A DNA stretch of 64,000 nucleotides, from the NCBI RefSeq assembly GCF_024166365.1, contig NC_064834.1, positions 53,982,001-54,046,000 on the forward strand. The letters run 5' to 3'. This stretch comes from Elephas maximus indicus. Lineage: Eukaryota > Chordata > Mammalia > Proboscidea > Elephantidae. The notes under the pieces are model-generated. The model searched no databases. It was not told the origin of the DNA and was given only the letters and a program-made list of their open reading frames with translations. Shown here piece by piece: positions 33,179 to 47,879 of the stretch; within the stretch, counting starts at the first letter, position 1, and the number at the start of each line of letters is the position of its first letter. Made by a program: the position numbers and the translations under genes.

Positions 33179-33474
33179 ATAAACTGCTATAATCTCAATA
33201 GTAGTTCTCATTCAAATCTTGCAAATTGTCTTTTGTAGCAATTTTTATCCTGATCCAGGATCCAATCCAGAATCATGCATTGCGTTTCGTTTCTGTTCAT
33301 GAGAGAATTTCTCAGCTTTCTTTGTCTTTCATGACATTAACATTTGTGAAGAATACAGGCCACATTTTGATCAAATACTCTATAGGAGAATCCTGATCGA
33401 AAGAGGGAAATTTTCAAATTCTCATGGAATCCAGACATTCTGGAGCCTTGGAGGCTGGATGCACCCCTGAAACT

Positions 33475-34008
33475 ATTTCTCTTAGGCTGGGTTCTCTAGA
33501 GAAGCAAATCCAGTGAAGCATATAAATATATACATAGAGAGAGAAATTTATATCAAGGAAATTGCTCACATGGTCGTAGAGGCTGGAAACTCCCAATCCA
33601 TGGGTCAGGCTGGAGGATTTTCCTGACTCACGTAACTGCAGGAGCTGGTGAACCCAAGATTTGCAGGTCAGACGGCAGGTCCCTTGCTCACAGGCTGCAG
33701 AGGCTGACAAATTCTAAGGTCGGCAGGTATGATGCTAGCTCAATCCCAAGAACCAGTGGTCAGATGAACAGGAGCCAGCTGCAGGATCCAGAGCGAGCAA
33801 GAGCCAACAAGCTTTACCAGAAAGTCTACCTATATTGGATGCAAGCCACATCCCCAAGGAAATTCTCTTTCAACTGATCAGCTACTCATAACAGATCTCA
33901 TCATGGAGTGATTACATTATTACATAGTTACCAAACTACATCATAACTGCCAAACCACTGAGAATCATGGCCCAGCCAAGCTGACACACAACCTTAACCA
34001 TCACACTA
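33475..34008 (-). mobile_element. LTR-like interspersed repeat Y, copy 2 (fossil)
   Basis: Reverse complement matches copy 1 nearly end to end (TCAGCTTGGCTGGGCCATGA ... AGAACCCAGCCTAAG). It faces copy 1, so the pair is an inverted repeat enclosing three AfroSINEs. Confidence 0.6.
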
Positions 34009-34168
34009 TTGCCCTGAAATAATCTTTAAACCTAAACCAAAAATATCCCCTTAAGTCTTCTTAAAACCAAACAATAGTTTAGTTTAACTAGTAAAAAAAA
34101 TCTGCCTTGAGCATTATGCTCTCTTAAGATCTATCTATCAGGGATCAAATTGACAATAGCACTTGTAA

Positions 34169-34378
34169 GGAGCTCTGGTGGTGCAGTGGTTAAGTGCTTA
34201 GCTACTAACCAAAAGGTTGGTGGTTCAAACCCACCAGCTACTCTGTGAGAGAAAGATGTGACAGTTTGCTTTTGTAAGGATTACAGCCTTGGAAAACCTA
34301 TAGGGCAGCTCTGCTGTGTGCTGCAGGGTCACTATGAGTTGGAGTCAACTCAATGGCAATGGATTGCATTTTTGGTTT
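34169..34378 (+). repeat. AfroSINE (long form)
   Basis: Sense copy ending immediately before the L1 target site. Confidence 0.88.
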
Positions 34379-35875
34379 AAGAAATTTGTTGGGGAGGCAG
34401 GACCAAAATGGCAGAGTAGTCAGACACTTCCAGTGATCCCTCTTACAACAAAGACCAGAAAAGTCATGTGAAACGATTATGTATGTGACAAGCTAGGAGC
34501 CCTGAACATCAAAGGCCAAGTTAGAAAATGGACTGAGCAGCAGTGTGAGGGAGAGATGGTTCAGAAGTGGTGAAGAGTTGCCAGACGTGACTCAGCAGGA
34601 ACCCTCAGGCAGGATCCCATGGAGCAACCATTTCAGGGCTGGCAGTGGCCTTCCAGATGCAGTTTCCTCACGAAGAGACAGCGAGCCACACAGCCTACTC
34701 ACACCTCTGGAACCAGAGAATAACAGCACTCTTGGCAAAAGCTAAGTACTTGTGTTTATTTTACAGCACCCCCAGCCCTAAAGCCAACTTCAGTGGCCGT
34801 TGACTTCCCTGGGCCTGAGATAGGCCCTGCTGCATGCTCTGAGCCATTCTGCTGGCCTTGGAGAAGGAATAAATTCACAATTGGGGGAAAAGATAATCTG
34901 CCAGCTCCACTAAGCTGGGGAGCTCAGGACAGAAGTGGCTCCTGTCCAGGCACAAACAGTCCACAGACCTTGAATACCTTTCACCCCTGCATGGACCTGT
35001 GTGGGCCCATTTCAGGAGAATAAGCTCTTGTTGGCAGATTGCGACTGTTTCAGATGTGTGGTGGAGAGGTGGGTATTTGATGTTTGACACCACTTTGCCT
35101 ATTAAACAGGGTCCTCACCTACTCACATCAGGGGCCTAAGGACTGGTGGCTCCACCCACCTCACCCAGCCACCCATGACAGGGGTCCAAGGATAAGTGGT
35201 ACCTCCCAGTCCTTACAACCAAAAGTACTGGGTGCCCATGGCCTAGCCGCAGAAGCCACCCACCTATGTGCTGTAGCAAACAGGGACGTGCTTTCCTCAC
35301 AGACACACAGGGGATGGTTGTCAGCACCCTTCCTTGTTCAGAGCATGACCGTCTGCTGCAACAAGATACCTGTACCTACACCAATAACCCCTGCCCCTCT
35401 AAGTCTGTAGGACAGAGCCTGTGCCACACACTTGATGACCAACTTCCTGGACACATGAGCTGAATCCATACAGGAAAAGTGAATGGACTCCTAGGCTTAT
35501 ATACCTGGTAACAGCTCTAGCCATCTAGTGACAGGATGTTAGAGGTTCAAAGGTGAAAATTATCAACCTAGCTCACTCAGGCAGCCTATTTGGGCATATC
35601 AAAACAAAAAGTAAGAAGCTAGCATACAGTAAGCAAACATAAAATAAATTAATACAATAACTTATAGATGGCTCGGAGACAATAGTCAATATTAAATCAC
35701 ATAAAGAAGCAGACATTGATCACTTCAACAAGCTCTCAAAACAAATAATCAAGGAATCTTCCAGATGAAGGTGTATTCCTGGAATTACGAAATGTAGACT
35801 ACAGAACTCTTCAAGACGTCAGAAGCAAGAGCAGGCAAAACACAGAACAAGCCATGGAACACACAGATAAAGCAG

Positions 35876-36780
35876 TTGAGGAAACTAAAAAGGTTATTCA
35901 AGAACATAATGAAAAATTTAATAGGCTGCAAGAATCCATGGAGAGACAGCAATCAGAAATTGAGAAGATTAACAATAAAATTACAAAATTTGAAACTCAA
36001 TAGAAAGTCAGAGGAGCAGATTGAGCAAGTGGAAGGCAGAATTGGTGACCTTGAAGACAAAGCACTTGACACCAATATATTTGAAGAAAAATCAAATAAA
36101 AGAATTAAAAAAAATGAAGAAACCATAAAATTCATGTTGGACTGTATCAAGAGGAATAACCTACAAGTGATTGGAGTACCAGAACAGGGAGGGAGAACAG
36201 AAAATACAGAGAGAATTGCTGAAGATTTGTTGGCAGAAAACTTCCCTGATATCGTGAAACATGAGAAGATATCTGTCCAAGATGCTTATTGAACTCCACA
36301 TAAGGTAGATCCCAAAAGAAAGTCACCAAGACATATTATAATCAAACTTGCCAAAACCAAAGATAGAGAATTTTAAGAGTGGCTAGGGATAAATGAAAAG
36401 TCACCTACAAAGGAGAGTCAATAAGAATAAGCTTGGACTACTCTGCAGAAACCATGAAGGCAAGAAGGCAATGGGATGACTTATATAAAGCATTGAAGGA
36501 AAAAAATTGCCAGTCAAGAACCATACGTCCAGCAAAACTGTCTCTCAGACATGAAGCCGAAATCCAGACATTTCCAGATAAACAGAAATTTAGGGAATTT
36601 GTAAAAACGAAATCAAAACTACGAGGGAGTTCTCTGGTTAGAAAATCAATAATATCAGATATTGACCAAAGACTAGAACACGGGACAGAGCAACCAGATG
36701 TCAACCCAGATAGGGAAATTACAAAAATAAATCAAGATAAAAAACACTCAAAACAGGGAAGCGGCGATGTCACTATGTGA
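35876..36780 (+). pseudogene. L1 ORF1 remnant (RNA-binding chaperone)
   Basis: Two open stretches, 35,876-36,292 and 36,433-36,780, lie in different frames. The first has a heptad-rich coiled coil (EEQIEQVEGRIGDLEDK) followed by the RRM-type NNLQVIGVPEQGG. The second has the C-terminal domain (RQWDDLYKALKEKN, RPAKLSLRHEAEIQ). Frame breaks between and before them make it non-functional. Confidence 0.85.
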
Positions 36781-37095
36781 AAGAAGACAACATTAAAACA
36801 ATAAAGAGGGACAAGAAAATGTCATAGATTTTTAATATGGAGAGGAAGTCAAGGCAATATAAAGAAATAAAAGTTAGGTTTAAACTTAGAAAAATAGGGG
36901 TAAATATTAAGGTAACCGCAAAGGAGACTGATACTCCTACTCATCAACATAAAATACAAGAAAAAATTAAAGATTCAGCAAAAACAAAATCAATAACAAT
37001 GAATAAGAGGAAAAGACAATTTATAAACTACTCAGCACAATAAAATTAAGTGGGAAAAAGAAACTGTCAACAACACATAAAAAAAGACATCAAAA

Positions 37096-40000
37096 TGACA
37101 GCACTAAACTCATACCTATCCATAATTACGCCGAATGTAAATGGACTAAATGCACCAACAAAGAGACAGAGAGTGGCAGAATGGATTAAAAAAACACGAT
37201 CCATCTATATGTTGCCTCCAAGAGATGCACTTTAGACTTAGAGACACAAACAAGCTAAAACTCAAAGGATGGAAAAAAATATATCAAGCAAACAACAATC
37301 AAAAAAGAGCAGGAGTGGCAATATTAATTTCTGACAAAATAGACTTTAAAGTTAAATCCACCACAAAGGATAAGGAAGGACACTATATAATGATTAAAGG
37401 GACAATATACCTGGAAGATATAACCACATCAAATTTTTATGCACCCAACAACAGGGCTTCAAGATACATAAAACAAACTCTAACAGCATTGAAAAGTGAG
37501 ATAGACTGCTCCACAGTAATAGTAGGAGACTTCAACACACCATTTTCAGTGAAGGACAGAACATCCAGAAAGAAGCTCAATAAAGACACAGAAGATCTAA
37601 ATGTCACAATCAACCAACCTGACCTCATAGACATATACAGAACACTCCACCCAACAGCAGCCAAGTATACTTTCTTTTCCAGCACACATGGAACATTCTC
37701 TGGAATAGACCACGTATTAGGTCATAAAGCAAGCCTTAACAGAATCCAAAACATCGAAATAGTACAAAGCATCTTCTCTGACCACAAGGCCATAAAAGTA
37801 GAAATCGATAACAGAAAAAGCAAGGAAAAGAAATCAAACATTTGAAAACTGAACAATACCTTGCTCAAAAACAACTGCATTATAGAAGACATTAAGGATG
37901 GAATAAAGAAATTCATAGAATCCAATAAGAATGAAAACACTTCGTATCAGAACCTTTGGAACACAGCTAAAGTAGTGCTCAGAGGTCAACTTATATCAGT
38001 AAGTACACACATCCAAAAAGAAGAAAAGGCCAAAATCAAAGAATTATCCCTACAACTTGAACAAATAGAAAGAGAGCAACAAAAGAAACCCTCAGGCACC
38101 AGAAGAAAGCAAATAATAAAAATTAGAGCAGAATGGAATGAAATAGACAACAGAAAAACAACTGAAAGAGTTAACAAGACCAAAAGCTGATTATTTGAAA
38201 AAATTAACAAAATTGATAAACCATTGGCCAAACTGACAAAAGAAAAACAGGAGAGGAAGCAAATAACCTGAATAAGAAATGAGATGGGCGATATCACAAC
38301 AGATCCAACTAAAATTAAAAGAATCATATCAGATTACTATGAAAAATTGTACTCTAACAAATTTGAAATCCTAGAAGAAATAGATGAATTCCTCAAACAC
38401 ACTACCTAAACTAACACAAACAGAGGTAGAACAACTAAATAAACACATAACAAAAGAAGAGATTTGACAGGTAATTAAAAAACTCCCCCCCAAAAAAGCC
38501 CTGGGCCAGATGGCTTCACTGGAGAATTCTACCAAACTTTCAGAGAAGAGTTAACAGCACTACTACTAAAGGTATTTCAGAGCACAGAAAAAGATGGAAT
38601 ACTCCCAAACTTTTTCTATGAAGACAGCATATCCCTGATACCAAAACCAGGTAACCAAAACAAAACCAAACCCAGTGCTGTTGAGTCAATTCCGACTCAT
38701 AGCGACCCTATAGGACAGAGTAGAACTGCCCCATAGAGTTTCCAAGGAGCTCCTGGAGGATTCGAACTGCCAGCCCTTTGGTTAGCAGCCGTAGCACTTA
38801 ACCACTACACCACCAGGGTTTAAACCAGGTTAAAAAAAAAAAAAAAGGTAAAGACACCACAAAAAAGAAAATTGCAGGTCTATATCCCTCATGAACTTAG
38901 ATGCAAAAATCCTCAACAAAATTCTAGCCAATAGAATTAAACAACATAAAAAAATAATTCACCATGACCAATTGGGATTCATACCAGGTATGCAGGGATG
39001 GTTCGACATTAGGGAAACAATGAATGTAATCCATCACATAAATAAAACAAAAGACAAGAACTATATGATCTTATCAATTGATACAGAAAAGGCATTTGAC
39101 AAAGTTCAACACCCATTCATGATAAAAACTCTCAGCAAAATAGTAATAGAAGGAAAATTTTCAAAATAAAAAAGGGCATTTATACAAAGCCAATAGCTGA
39201 CATCACCCTAAATGGAGAGTCTGAAAGCATTCCCCTTGAGACTGGGAACCAGACAAGGATGCCCTTTATCACCACTCTTATTCAACATTGTGCTGGAGGT
39301 CCTAGCCAGAGCAATTAGGCTAGATAAAGAGATAAAGGGCATCCAGATTGGTAAGGAAGAAGTAAAAGTATCTCTGTTTGCAGATGACATAATCTTATAC
39401 ACAAGAAAACTACTGAAACTAATAGAAGAGTTTAGCAGAGTATCAGAATACAAGGTAAACATACAAAAATCAGTCCGATTCCTCTACACCAATCAAGAGA
39501 ACATTGAAGAGGAAATCACCAAATCAATACCATGTACAGTTGCCCCCAAGAAGATAAAATACTTAGGAATAAATCTAACAAGAGATGTAAAAGACTTATA
39601 CAAAGAAAACTACAAGACACTACTGCAAGAAACCAAAAGAGAACTACATAAGTGGAAAAACATGTCTTGCTGATGGATAAGAAGACTCATCATTGTAAAA
39701 ATGTCTATTCTACCAAAAGCAATCTATAGATACAGTGCAATTCCAATCCAAATTCCAATGATATTTTTTAACGAGATGAAGAAAAAACCACCAACTTCAT
39801 AAGGAAGGGAAAAAGCCCCTGGATAAGTAAAGCATTACTGAAAAAGAAGAACGAAGTGGGAGGCCTTGCTCTACCTGATTTTAGAACCTATTATACTGCC
39901 ACAGTAGTCAAAACAGCCTGGTACTGGTACAACAACAGATACATAGACCAATGGAACAGAATTGAGAATGCAGACATAAATCCATCCACATATGAGCAGC

Positions 40001-40910
40001 TGATATTTGACAAAGGCCCAAAGTCAGTTAAATGGGGAAAAGACAGTCTTTTGAACAAATGGTGCTGGCATAACTAGATATCTATCTGCAAAAAAAATAA
40101 ATGAAACAAGACCCATACCTCACACCATGCCCAAAAAAGAACTCAAAATGGATCCAAGACCTAAATATAAAATCTAAAACAATAAAGATCATGGAAGAAA
40201 AAATAGGGACAACACTAGGAGCCCTAATAATGACATAAATAGTATATAAAACATTACTAACGATGCACAAACACCAGAAGAGAAACTAGATAACTGGGAG
40301 CTCCTAAAAATCAAACACCTATGTTCATCCAAAGACTTCACCAGAAGAGTGAAAAGATTACCTACGGACTGGGAAAAAGTTTTAAGCTATGATATTTCTG
40401 ATCTGCATCTGCTCTCTAAAATCAACATGATACTGCAAAAACTCAACAACAAAAGGACAAATAACCCAATTAAAAAATGGGTAAAGGATTTGAGCAGGCA
40501 CTTCACTATGTCTTCTTAGACATTCAGGTAGCAAACAGATACAAGAGGAAATGCTCACATTCATTAGCCATTAGAGAAATGCAAATCAATACTACAATGA
40601 GGTTCCAACCCACAGCAACAAGGCCGGCACTAATCCAAAATACACAAAATAATAAATGTTGGAGATGTTGTGGAGAGACTGGAACATTTATACAGTGCTG
40701 GTGGAATGTAAAATGGTACAACCGCTTTGGAAATGGATTTGGTGCTTCCTTAAAAAGCTAGAAATAGAACTACCATACGATCCACTCCTTGGAATATATC
40801 CTAGAGAAAAGCCTTTACACGAACAGATATATGCACACTCATGTACACTGCAGCACTGTTTACGATAGCAAAAAGATGGAAGCAACCGAGGTGACCATCA
40901 ACAGATGAAT
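37096..40910 (+). pseudogene. L1 ORF2 remnant (endonuclease and reverse transcriptase)
   Basis: The endonuclease part spans 37,096-37,845 with TPNVNGLNAPTKRQRVAEWI at its start, VIVGDFNTPF, SGIDHVLGHK and FSDHKAIKVEI. It is split by a frameshift near 37,215. The reverse transcriptase follows: [20 protein letters not shown] and [14 protein letters not shown] at 38,891-39,169; [20 protein letters not shown] and the catalytic FADDIILY at 39,212-39,673. Further C-terminal pieces include [20 protein letters not shown] (39,856-40,077) and the zinc-knuckle-like region CWRCCGETGTFIQCWWNVK near 40,655. The fragments are disabled by several stops and frameshifts and by an AfroSINE at 38,653. Confidence 0.9.
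38653..38821 (-). repeat. AfroSINE inside L1 ORF2
   Basis: Reverse copy bounded by AAACCAGGT on both sides (38,644-38,652 and 38,822-38,830). It postdates the L1. Confidence 0.92.
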
Positions 40911-42159
40911 GGATAAAAAAAAATTGGTATATTCACACAATGGAATCCTCTGGATTGATAAGGAATAATGATGAATCCGTGAAACATGACATAACATGGA
41001 GGAATCTGGAAGGCATTATGCTGAGTGAAATTAGTCAGTTGCAAAAGGACAAATATTGTATGAGACCACTATTATAAGAACTCAAGAAATAGTTTAAACA
41101 AAGAAGAAAATATTCTTTGATGGCTTTGAGAGTGGGGAAGGAGAGGGGAATTCGCTAATTAGATAGTAGACAAGAACTGTTTTAGGCGAAGGGAAAGACA
41201 ACACACAATACAGGCTAGGTCAGCACAACTGGACTAAACCAAAAGCAAAGAAGTTTCCTGAATAAACAGACTGCTTCGAAGGCCAGAGTAGCAGGGGCAG
41301 GGGTTTGGGGACCATGGATTCAGGGGACATCTAAGTCAATTGTCATAATAAAATCTATTAAGAAAACATTCTGCGTTCCACTTTGGAGCGTGGCATCTGA
41401 GGTCTTAAATGCTAGCAAGCTGCCATCTAAGATACATCAATTGTTCTCAACCCACCTGGACCAAAGGATAATGAAGAATACGAAAGACACAAGGTAATTA
41501 CGAGCCCAAGAGACAGAAAGGGCCACATAAATCAGAGACTACATCAGCCCTGAGACCAGAAGAACTAGATGGTGTCCGGCTACAACCGATGACTGCCCTG
41601 ACAGGGAACACAACAGAGAACCCCTGATGGACCAGGAGAACAGTGGGATGCGGATCTCAAATTCCTGTAAAAAGACCAGACTTAATGGTCTGACTGAGAC
41701 TAGAAGGACCCTGGAGATCATGGTCCCCAGACCTTCAGTTAGCCCAAAACTGGAACCATTCCCAACGCCAACTCTTCAGACAGGGATTTGACTGGAGTAT
41801 AAGATAGAAAATGATACTGGTGAGGAGTGAGCTTCTTGGCTCAAGTAGACACATGAGACTATGTGGGCAGCGCCTGTCTGGAGAGGAGATGAGAAGGCAG
41901 AGGGGGACTGGAGCTGGCTGAACGGACACAGGAACAGGGTGGAGAGAAAGAGTGTGCTGTCTCATTAGGGGGAGAGCAACTAGGAGTATATAGCAAGGTG
42001 TATATAAATTTTTGTACAACAGACTGAGTTGATTGGTAAACTTTCACTTAAAGCACAATAAAAATTAAAAAAAGAAATTTGTTGGATTTTTTTTTAGCGT
42101 ACAAAAATAAGTTTATTATAGCTTAATATATTATCACAAAGTGAATTTTTTAAAGACTT

Positions 42160-42295
42160 GTTTTTCTTTCTTTTTTTTTATTGTGGTAAATATGTAGGTA
42201 ACAAAATATTTGCCATATCAACAATCTTTGCATGTACAGTTTGGTGACATTAAATACGTCCATCATGTTGTTCAACCATCATGGGTGGACTTTTA
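42160..42295 (-). repeat. Old L1 3' end fragment
   Basis: ATTGTGGTAAATATGTAGGT, CATGTACAGTTTGGTGACAT and ATGTTGTTCAACCATCA resemble the reverse complement of ancient L1M 3' ends. Confidence 0.55.
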
Positions 42296-42402
42296 GTAGC
42301 TAAAATTTGGAAATAATCCAAATACCATGGAAAACTGGATGGCTGTTAAAGAATGAAGTTGCCCTACATACACTGGCATGGAATTATGTCCAAAGTATAT
42401 AT

Positions 42403-42541
42403 AAAAAAAAAAAAAACCTGTTGCCATCAAGTTGATTTCAACTGATAGCAACCCTATAGGACAGAGCAGAACTGCCCCATAAAGTTTCCAAAGAGCGCCT
42501 GGTGGATTTGAACTCTTAACCACTGTGCCACCAGGGTTTCT
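42403..42541 (-). repeat. AfroSINE (partial)
   Basis: Reverse copy lacking about 25 internal bases around the anticodon-like part. Confidence 0.85.
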
Positions 42542-42734
42542 GTTCAAGGCATAATTAGTATAAAATACAGTAGGCAGGACAGTATAGTACCTTTACATAA
42601 TTAATACTCTGTACATAGAAAACTGGGAAAATAATACATTGGACACCAGTAATCATTTGGGGTTGCGGGGAGTTAGCAGAGACTTTAACTTTCTATATTA
42701 TATATTTCTGTATCACAAACTTTAAAATAAATAA

Positions 42735-42910
42735 ATAAACACTAACATTTGAGCAGTTAGTACATATCAGGCATTGTGCTAAATATTTTGTGAGCAGGAC
42801 TTCATGGCATCTTCTCAATAACCTTGTGAAATAGGTCCTAATATCATCATCCCCATTTGCAGATGAGGAAATTAGCTGAGGAATGTTAAATAATTCACAG
42901 CAGACCCATC
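42735..42910 (+). repeat. MIR relic
   Basis: Order of TATCAGGCATTGTGCTAAAT and CCCCATTTGCAGATGAGGAA fits MIR. Confidence 0.75.
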
Positions 42911-43499
42911 ACAGCATACCATACCACACCACATTCCAGTATTTTTATAATGAAAAAAAAAAAGTCAGGAAAATAAGATGAAACTAGGGGTAACAGAGTT
43001 CAGGATCCAGGTTTTACATAAAATGTGCTAAGCAAATTTGGCTAAGCTCCATGGAATGAGGAAACAAGAGATCCTTGGTGCTTAAAAGATAAAAGCAAAC
43101 CACTTGTTAGGAGAAACAGCTTTCCCAACTGCTGGGTTTGAAAGCACTTCTCCACGAAGCTCATAAACATGGCAGTGTGCAATCAGATGGTCCACAGCTT
43201 CAATAACACACCTGTACAGGTATCTGTTGGCCAGCTACAAAGGAAAGTTCAGTAAAAGCAATTCCACCAGGGCCAGGCTTCTGTAGCTTAGGCATCAGAC
43301 CTGGTGATTAGGCTTGGCCCATAGTTAAAACTGGATGTATGGCCTACCCCTAGAATTTTGCAAACTTTAACCTATTAAGAATTAAAGACTGTTAAAGAAT
43401 CAGAAAACAAGTAGTGACTTTCTGTTTTTTCATATTCATTCATTCACTCATAAATTTCAATCTTCATGAATTTTCCAGGTAGGCTGGGTTGGTTTTATG
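42911..43499. other. Intergenic, no feature recognised
   Basis: AT-rich unique-looking sequence; no exon or known repeat can be supported. Confidence 0.35.
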
Positions 43500-44035
43500 C
43501 CTTGTGACCCTAATACTCCCCTTTCTCCTTTTCAAAATGGGTGACTGAGAACTTGCAATAACTTAAGGCCAAGATGAACCTGTAAGTTTTTCTCCTTCCT
43601 CTGGCTGCCTTCTCCATGCCTTTATTAATGAGTTTGTTTTGATCTGATGCAAATAACTTTGTTCTTTTTTTTGGTCTTATGCTAATAACTTGGTTTTGTT
43701 CTATCTGACCTCCTGTGACTTACAACCCCTCCCCCTAGAGCCCAGATGTCTGACATGTATATCTTTACTCTGATAAAGAGTTTCTTGTCATTATCTTGTA
43801 ATGAGTAACTCCTCTGGCCATGCCATCTGTGGCTACAAAGATACTTCTAACCCTCGTAAAAATCCTATATAACCTCTAATGTAAAATTGCTTTTTGGGAC
43901 TCCATAGAGACAGTCTGTGTTGCTGTAGAGGTGTCCGTTGGTGGACACCTCTTAAATAAACTTTTCTCACTCTCTGTAGTACATTTCATTGACTTGACTG
44001 CTCCAGGGCACAAACCCTAATCGGGCAATAGCCCC
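43500..44035 (+). mobile_element. Solo LTR, class I (ERV1)-like (fossil)
   Basis: It has the order expected of an LTR: a TATA-type CTATATAACC (about 43,867), a start region, then CTTAAATAAACTTTTCTCAC (about 43,950) as poly(A) signal and a T-rich end. No internal region accompanies it. Boundaries are approximate. Confidence 0.55.
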
Positions 44036-44150
44036 TTTTACAGATGAAGAAACTGAGGCTCAGAGAACCTAAAGTTCCATGACTGGAAAATGTCAGAGTC
44101 AGCACTAAATGTAGGTCTCAAGTACCCCTTCTCCAGCCAGCCCACTGCAC
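44036..44150 (+). repeat. MIR relic
   Basis: CAGATGAAGAAACTGAGGCT and following CAGAGTCAGCACTAAA are MIR-like. Confidence 0.6.
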
Positions 44151-44537
44151 CTTAACAATAGAGCTTGTACCCTCAGAATCTCTCTGTGAGTGGTGGGCTG
44201 AAGGATCAAGGAGGGCTAGAACGGGTGTCAGCCTTCGCACTGGAGGAGGGCTGGTGAAGAGGGGAGGTAGGCCCGGCTGGTCCAAGGGCACGTCTTCAGA
44301 GGCCCACTCTAACTTCAACTGTCTTCCAGGCCACCCTTCTGAGCCCCAGGCAAGAAGGTAAAGCTCCCATTACATAGATGGGGAAACGCCCAAGCATAAA
44401 GATGATCTCACAGCATACACTTGACTTCATTTATTTACTTTTCATTACAAGTTGGGGATCACTGGCCCAGAGCTTGTGGAGGGGGTGGTGCAGGAAGCTC
44501 TGCTAGGGGGAAGAGATGAAGAAAGGGAAAGGTGGAG

Positions 44538-44543
44538 TTTATT
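44538..44543 (-). terminator. Probable C10orf95 polyadenylation signal
   Basis: AATAAA on the minus strand (GCAATAAACTCC) about 370 bases after the C10orf95 stop. A second AATAAA at 44,430-44,435 is an alternative. Confidence 0.55.
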
Positions 44544-44909
44544 GCAGGACAGGCTTCTGGGGAGGAGAACTAGGTGGGGAGGAGGAGGGACTGAGGAAAC
44601 AAAGGATCGGGGCCCTTCCTCCACCCCACACCCAGGCTTCCTAAGCCTGTCTGGAAGGAAAGGAACAGAACACGGAGAGATGCCTTGATCCCTTCTCGCC
44701 CTTCCCTCATCGTCCAGCAATAACGTGAGAGAAACCAATGAAGTGCAGGACAGAGCGGCGGGCAGTGTCGGGATCTTGGTAAAAATGCAAAAAAGACGGA
44801 TAACTGTTGCACTCAGCTCCCCACACAGGTGGAGAGGCTGCTGTCCTCTCCAGCTGGCGGCGGGCGGCGCAGGGGAGAGCCGCGCCGGCCGCCAGGCCCT
44901 CCAGCGCCC

Positions 44910-46450
<1,541 letters not shown>

Positions 46451-46454
46451 ATGT

Positions 46455-46641
46455 TGTTTTGTGTGGTTGAGTCGATTCTGACTCATAGTGACCCAACAGG
46501 ACAGAGTATAACTGTCCCATTGGGTTTCCTAGGCTGTAATCTTTTCTGTAGGTCTTTTCTCCTATGAGCAGCTAGTGGGTTTGAACTGCTGATCTTTCGG
46601 TTAGCAGCTGAATACTTAAGCATTGCACCACCAGGGCTCCT
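46455..46641 (-). repeat. AfroSINE (long form)
   Basis: Reverse copy, ending CACCACCAGGGCTCC; it splits a MIR relic. Confidence 0.88.
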
Positions 46642-46849
46642 AGGTACACAATAGGTATATTCAATGACTAGAGCTCATATAGATTAAGTAACTTGCCTAA
46701 ACTCACACAGCTAGTTATGGCAAGGGCAAAATTCAACCCTATGTCTGTCTCAGACTTGTGCAACAATATGAGACTTATTGCCAGTCCATGCTGAGGCTTC
46801 TTTCAGACTTTTTCACAGTCTTCCCCCTCTAGAATGTTACATGAAGTCT

Positions 46850-46995
46850 CCTGATTCTTAATAGCCATGCAAAGTAAATGGTGATATCATTCTCATTTAA
46901 TAGATAAGGGCCAGAGGCTGAGAGAGGTTAGGCCACTTTCCTTGGATCACACAGCCTGTAAGTGGCACAGTGGGATTTGAACCCAGTTGCAGTGC
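46850..46995 (+). repeat. MIR relic
   Basis: ATAAGGGCCAGAGGCTGAGA, ACACAGCCTGTAAGTGGCAC and GGATTTGAACCCAG, all MIR words. Confidence 0.75.
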
Positions 46996-47800
46996 AATGA
47001 ATTACTTAATGTGACCCTTCTAGCCATGGTCTTTGTGACTCACACACAATCATTGGGCGGGACTGTGCAGATAGGGTAATTGTGGCCCACCAAAGGGATT
47101 GGTCCGCTTTGTCATCCTGCTGAGCTTAAAAGAGAGCCAGTTTCAGACCAAAGAGAGGATTCCACTACCACCAAAGAACAGCCAGCTGCCGAGAGTGTGG
47201 CCTTTGGACTTGGGATTCCTGTGCTGAGAAGCTCCTGGAACCAGGAGACAGAGAGATCTCTTGAGAAGCAGTGGCAGAGAAGCAACAGCAGGAGATTGTG
47301 TGGTGGGCTTCCCAGCCCATGGAGTGAGAAAGCTGAGTGTCTTTGGGCAAGAGGCTTGCTGGCGGAGTGGGGTGCCTCTGGGCACTTATCGGCAGAGCTA
47401 AAAGAGCTTTATAACACTTGCTGGAGGAGGGCAGAGGCTAAGGGCAAGAGAGGCGTGTCTGTGAGCACAGCTGAGAAGATGCTGTCCTGATGGAAGAACT
47501 GTGTCCTGAGTGTTCCTGAACCTGAATTGTAACCTATTACTTCCCTAATAAACCCCATCATTGTTAGTATTGTCTGTGAGTTCTATGTGGCCATTGCAAT
47601 GAATTATCAAACCCAACAGAGAAGTAGGGAGTGCCATGGGAGGAACTGTTGCTGTCACAATTGGTAAAGATGGCGGAGAGAGGAGGAGTGTTTGACCTCT
47701 GCCTTGGGCTGTGGATCTTGATTCTCCTTGCCCCTTGTGAAGTTGGTGATGGTCAGACACTGCCCCCATGCCATTTTTATGCCAGTCCAACTAATGCCAA
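46996..47800 (+). mobile_element. LTR-like repeat Z, copy 1 (fossil)
   Basis: Shares a long colinear match with 58,470-59,345: GCCTTTGGACTTGGGATTCC, GTGGGCTTCCCAGCCCATGG, GTGCCTCTGGGCACTTAT and a poly(A)-type CCCTAATAAA. Length and signals suit a solo LTR; family not assigned. Confidence 0.6.
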
Positions 47801-47879
47801 AGTCTAGAAGCCACTCTGGCGAAGCCAAAAAGATTGCACCATCAACATCAGGTAAGTCTCGGTAAGTGTCCCCCACCCA

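Larger units (their letters stand above)
34393..42072 (+). mobile_element. Full-length but inactive L1 LINE
   Basis: The element begins with a 5' UTR (GGCAGGACCAAAATGGCAGA) and ends ACTTAAAGCACAATAAAAAT plus an A-rich tail. It is flanked by a perfect 14-base target duplication AAGAAATTTGTTGG (34,379-34,392 and 42,073-42,086). The order is 5' UTR of about 1.2 kb, ORF1 remnants (35.6-36.8 kb), ORF2 remnants (37.1-40.9 kb), then a 3' UTR. ORF2 is broken by stops and frameshifts into at least six pieces and carries an AfroSINE. The long 5' UTR and near-complete length are unusual for a dead copy, and the perfect duplication suggests moderate age. Confidence 0.93.

Noticed and set aside
34393-42072. 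A still active L1
   Set aside because: ORF1 and ORF2 are split into many frames and a SINE interrupts ORF2.
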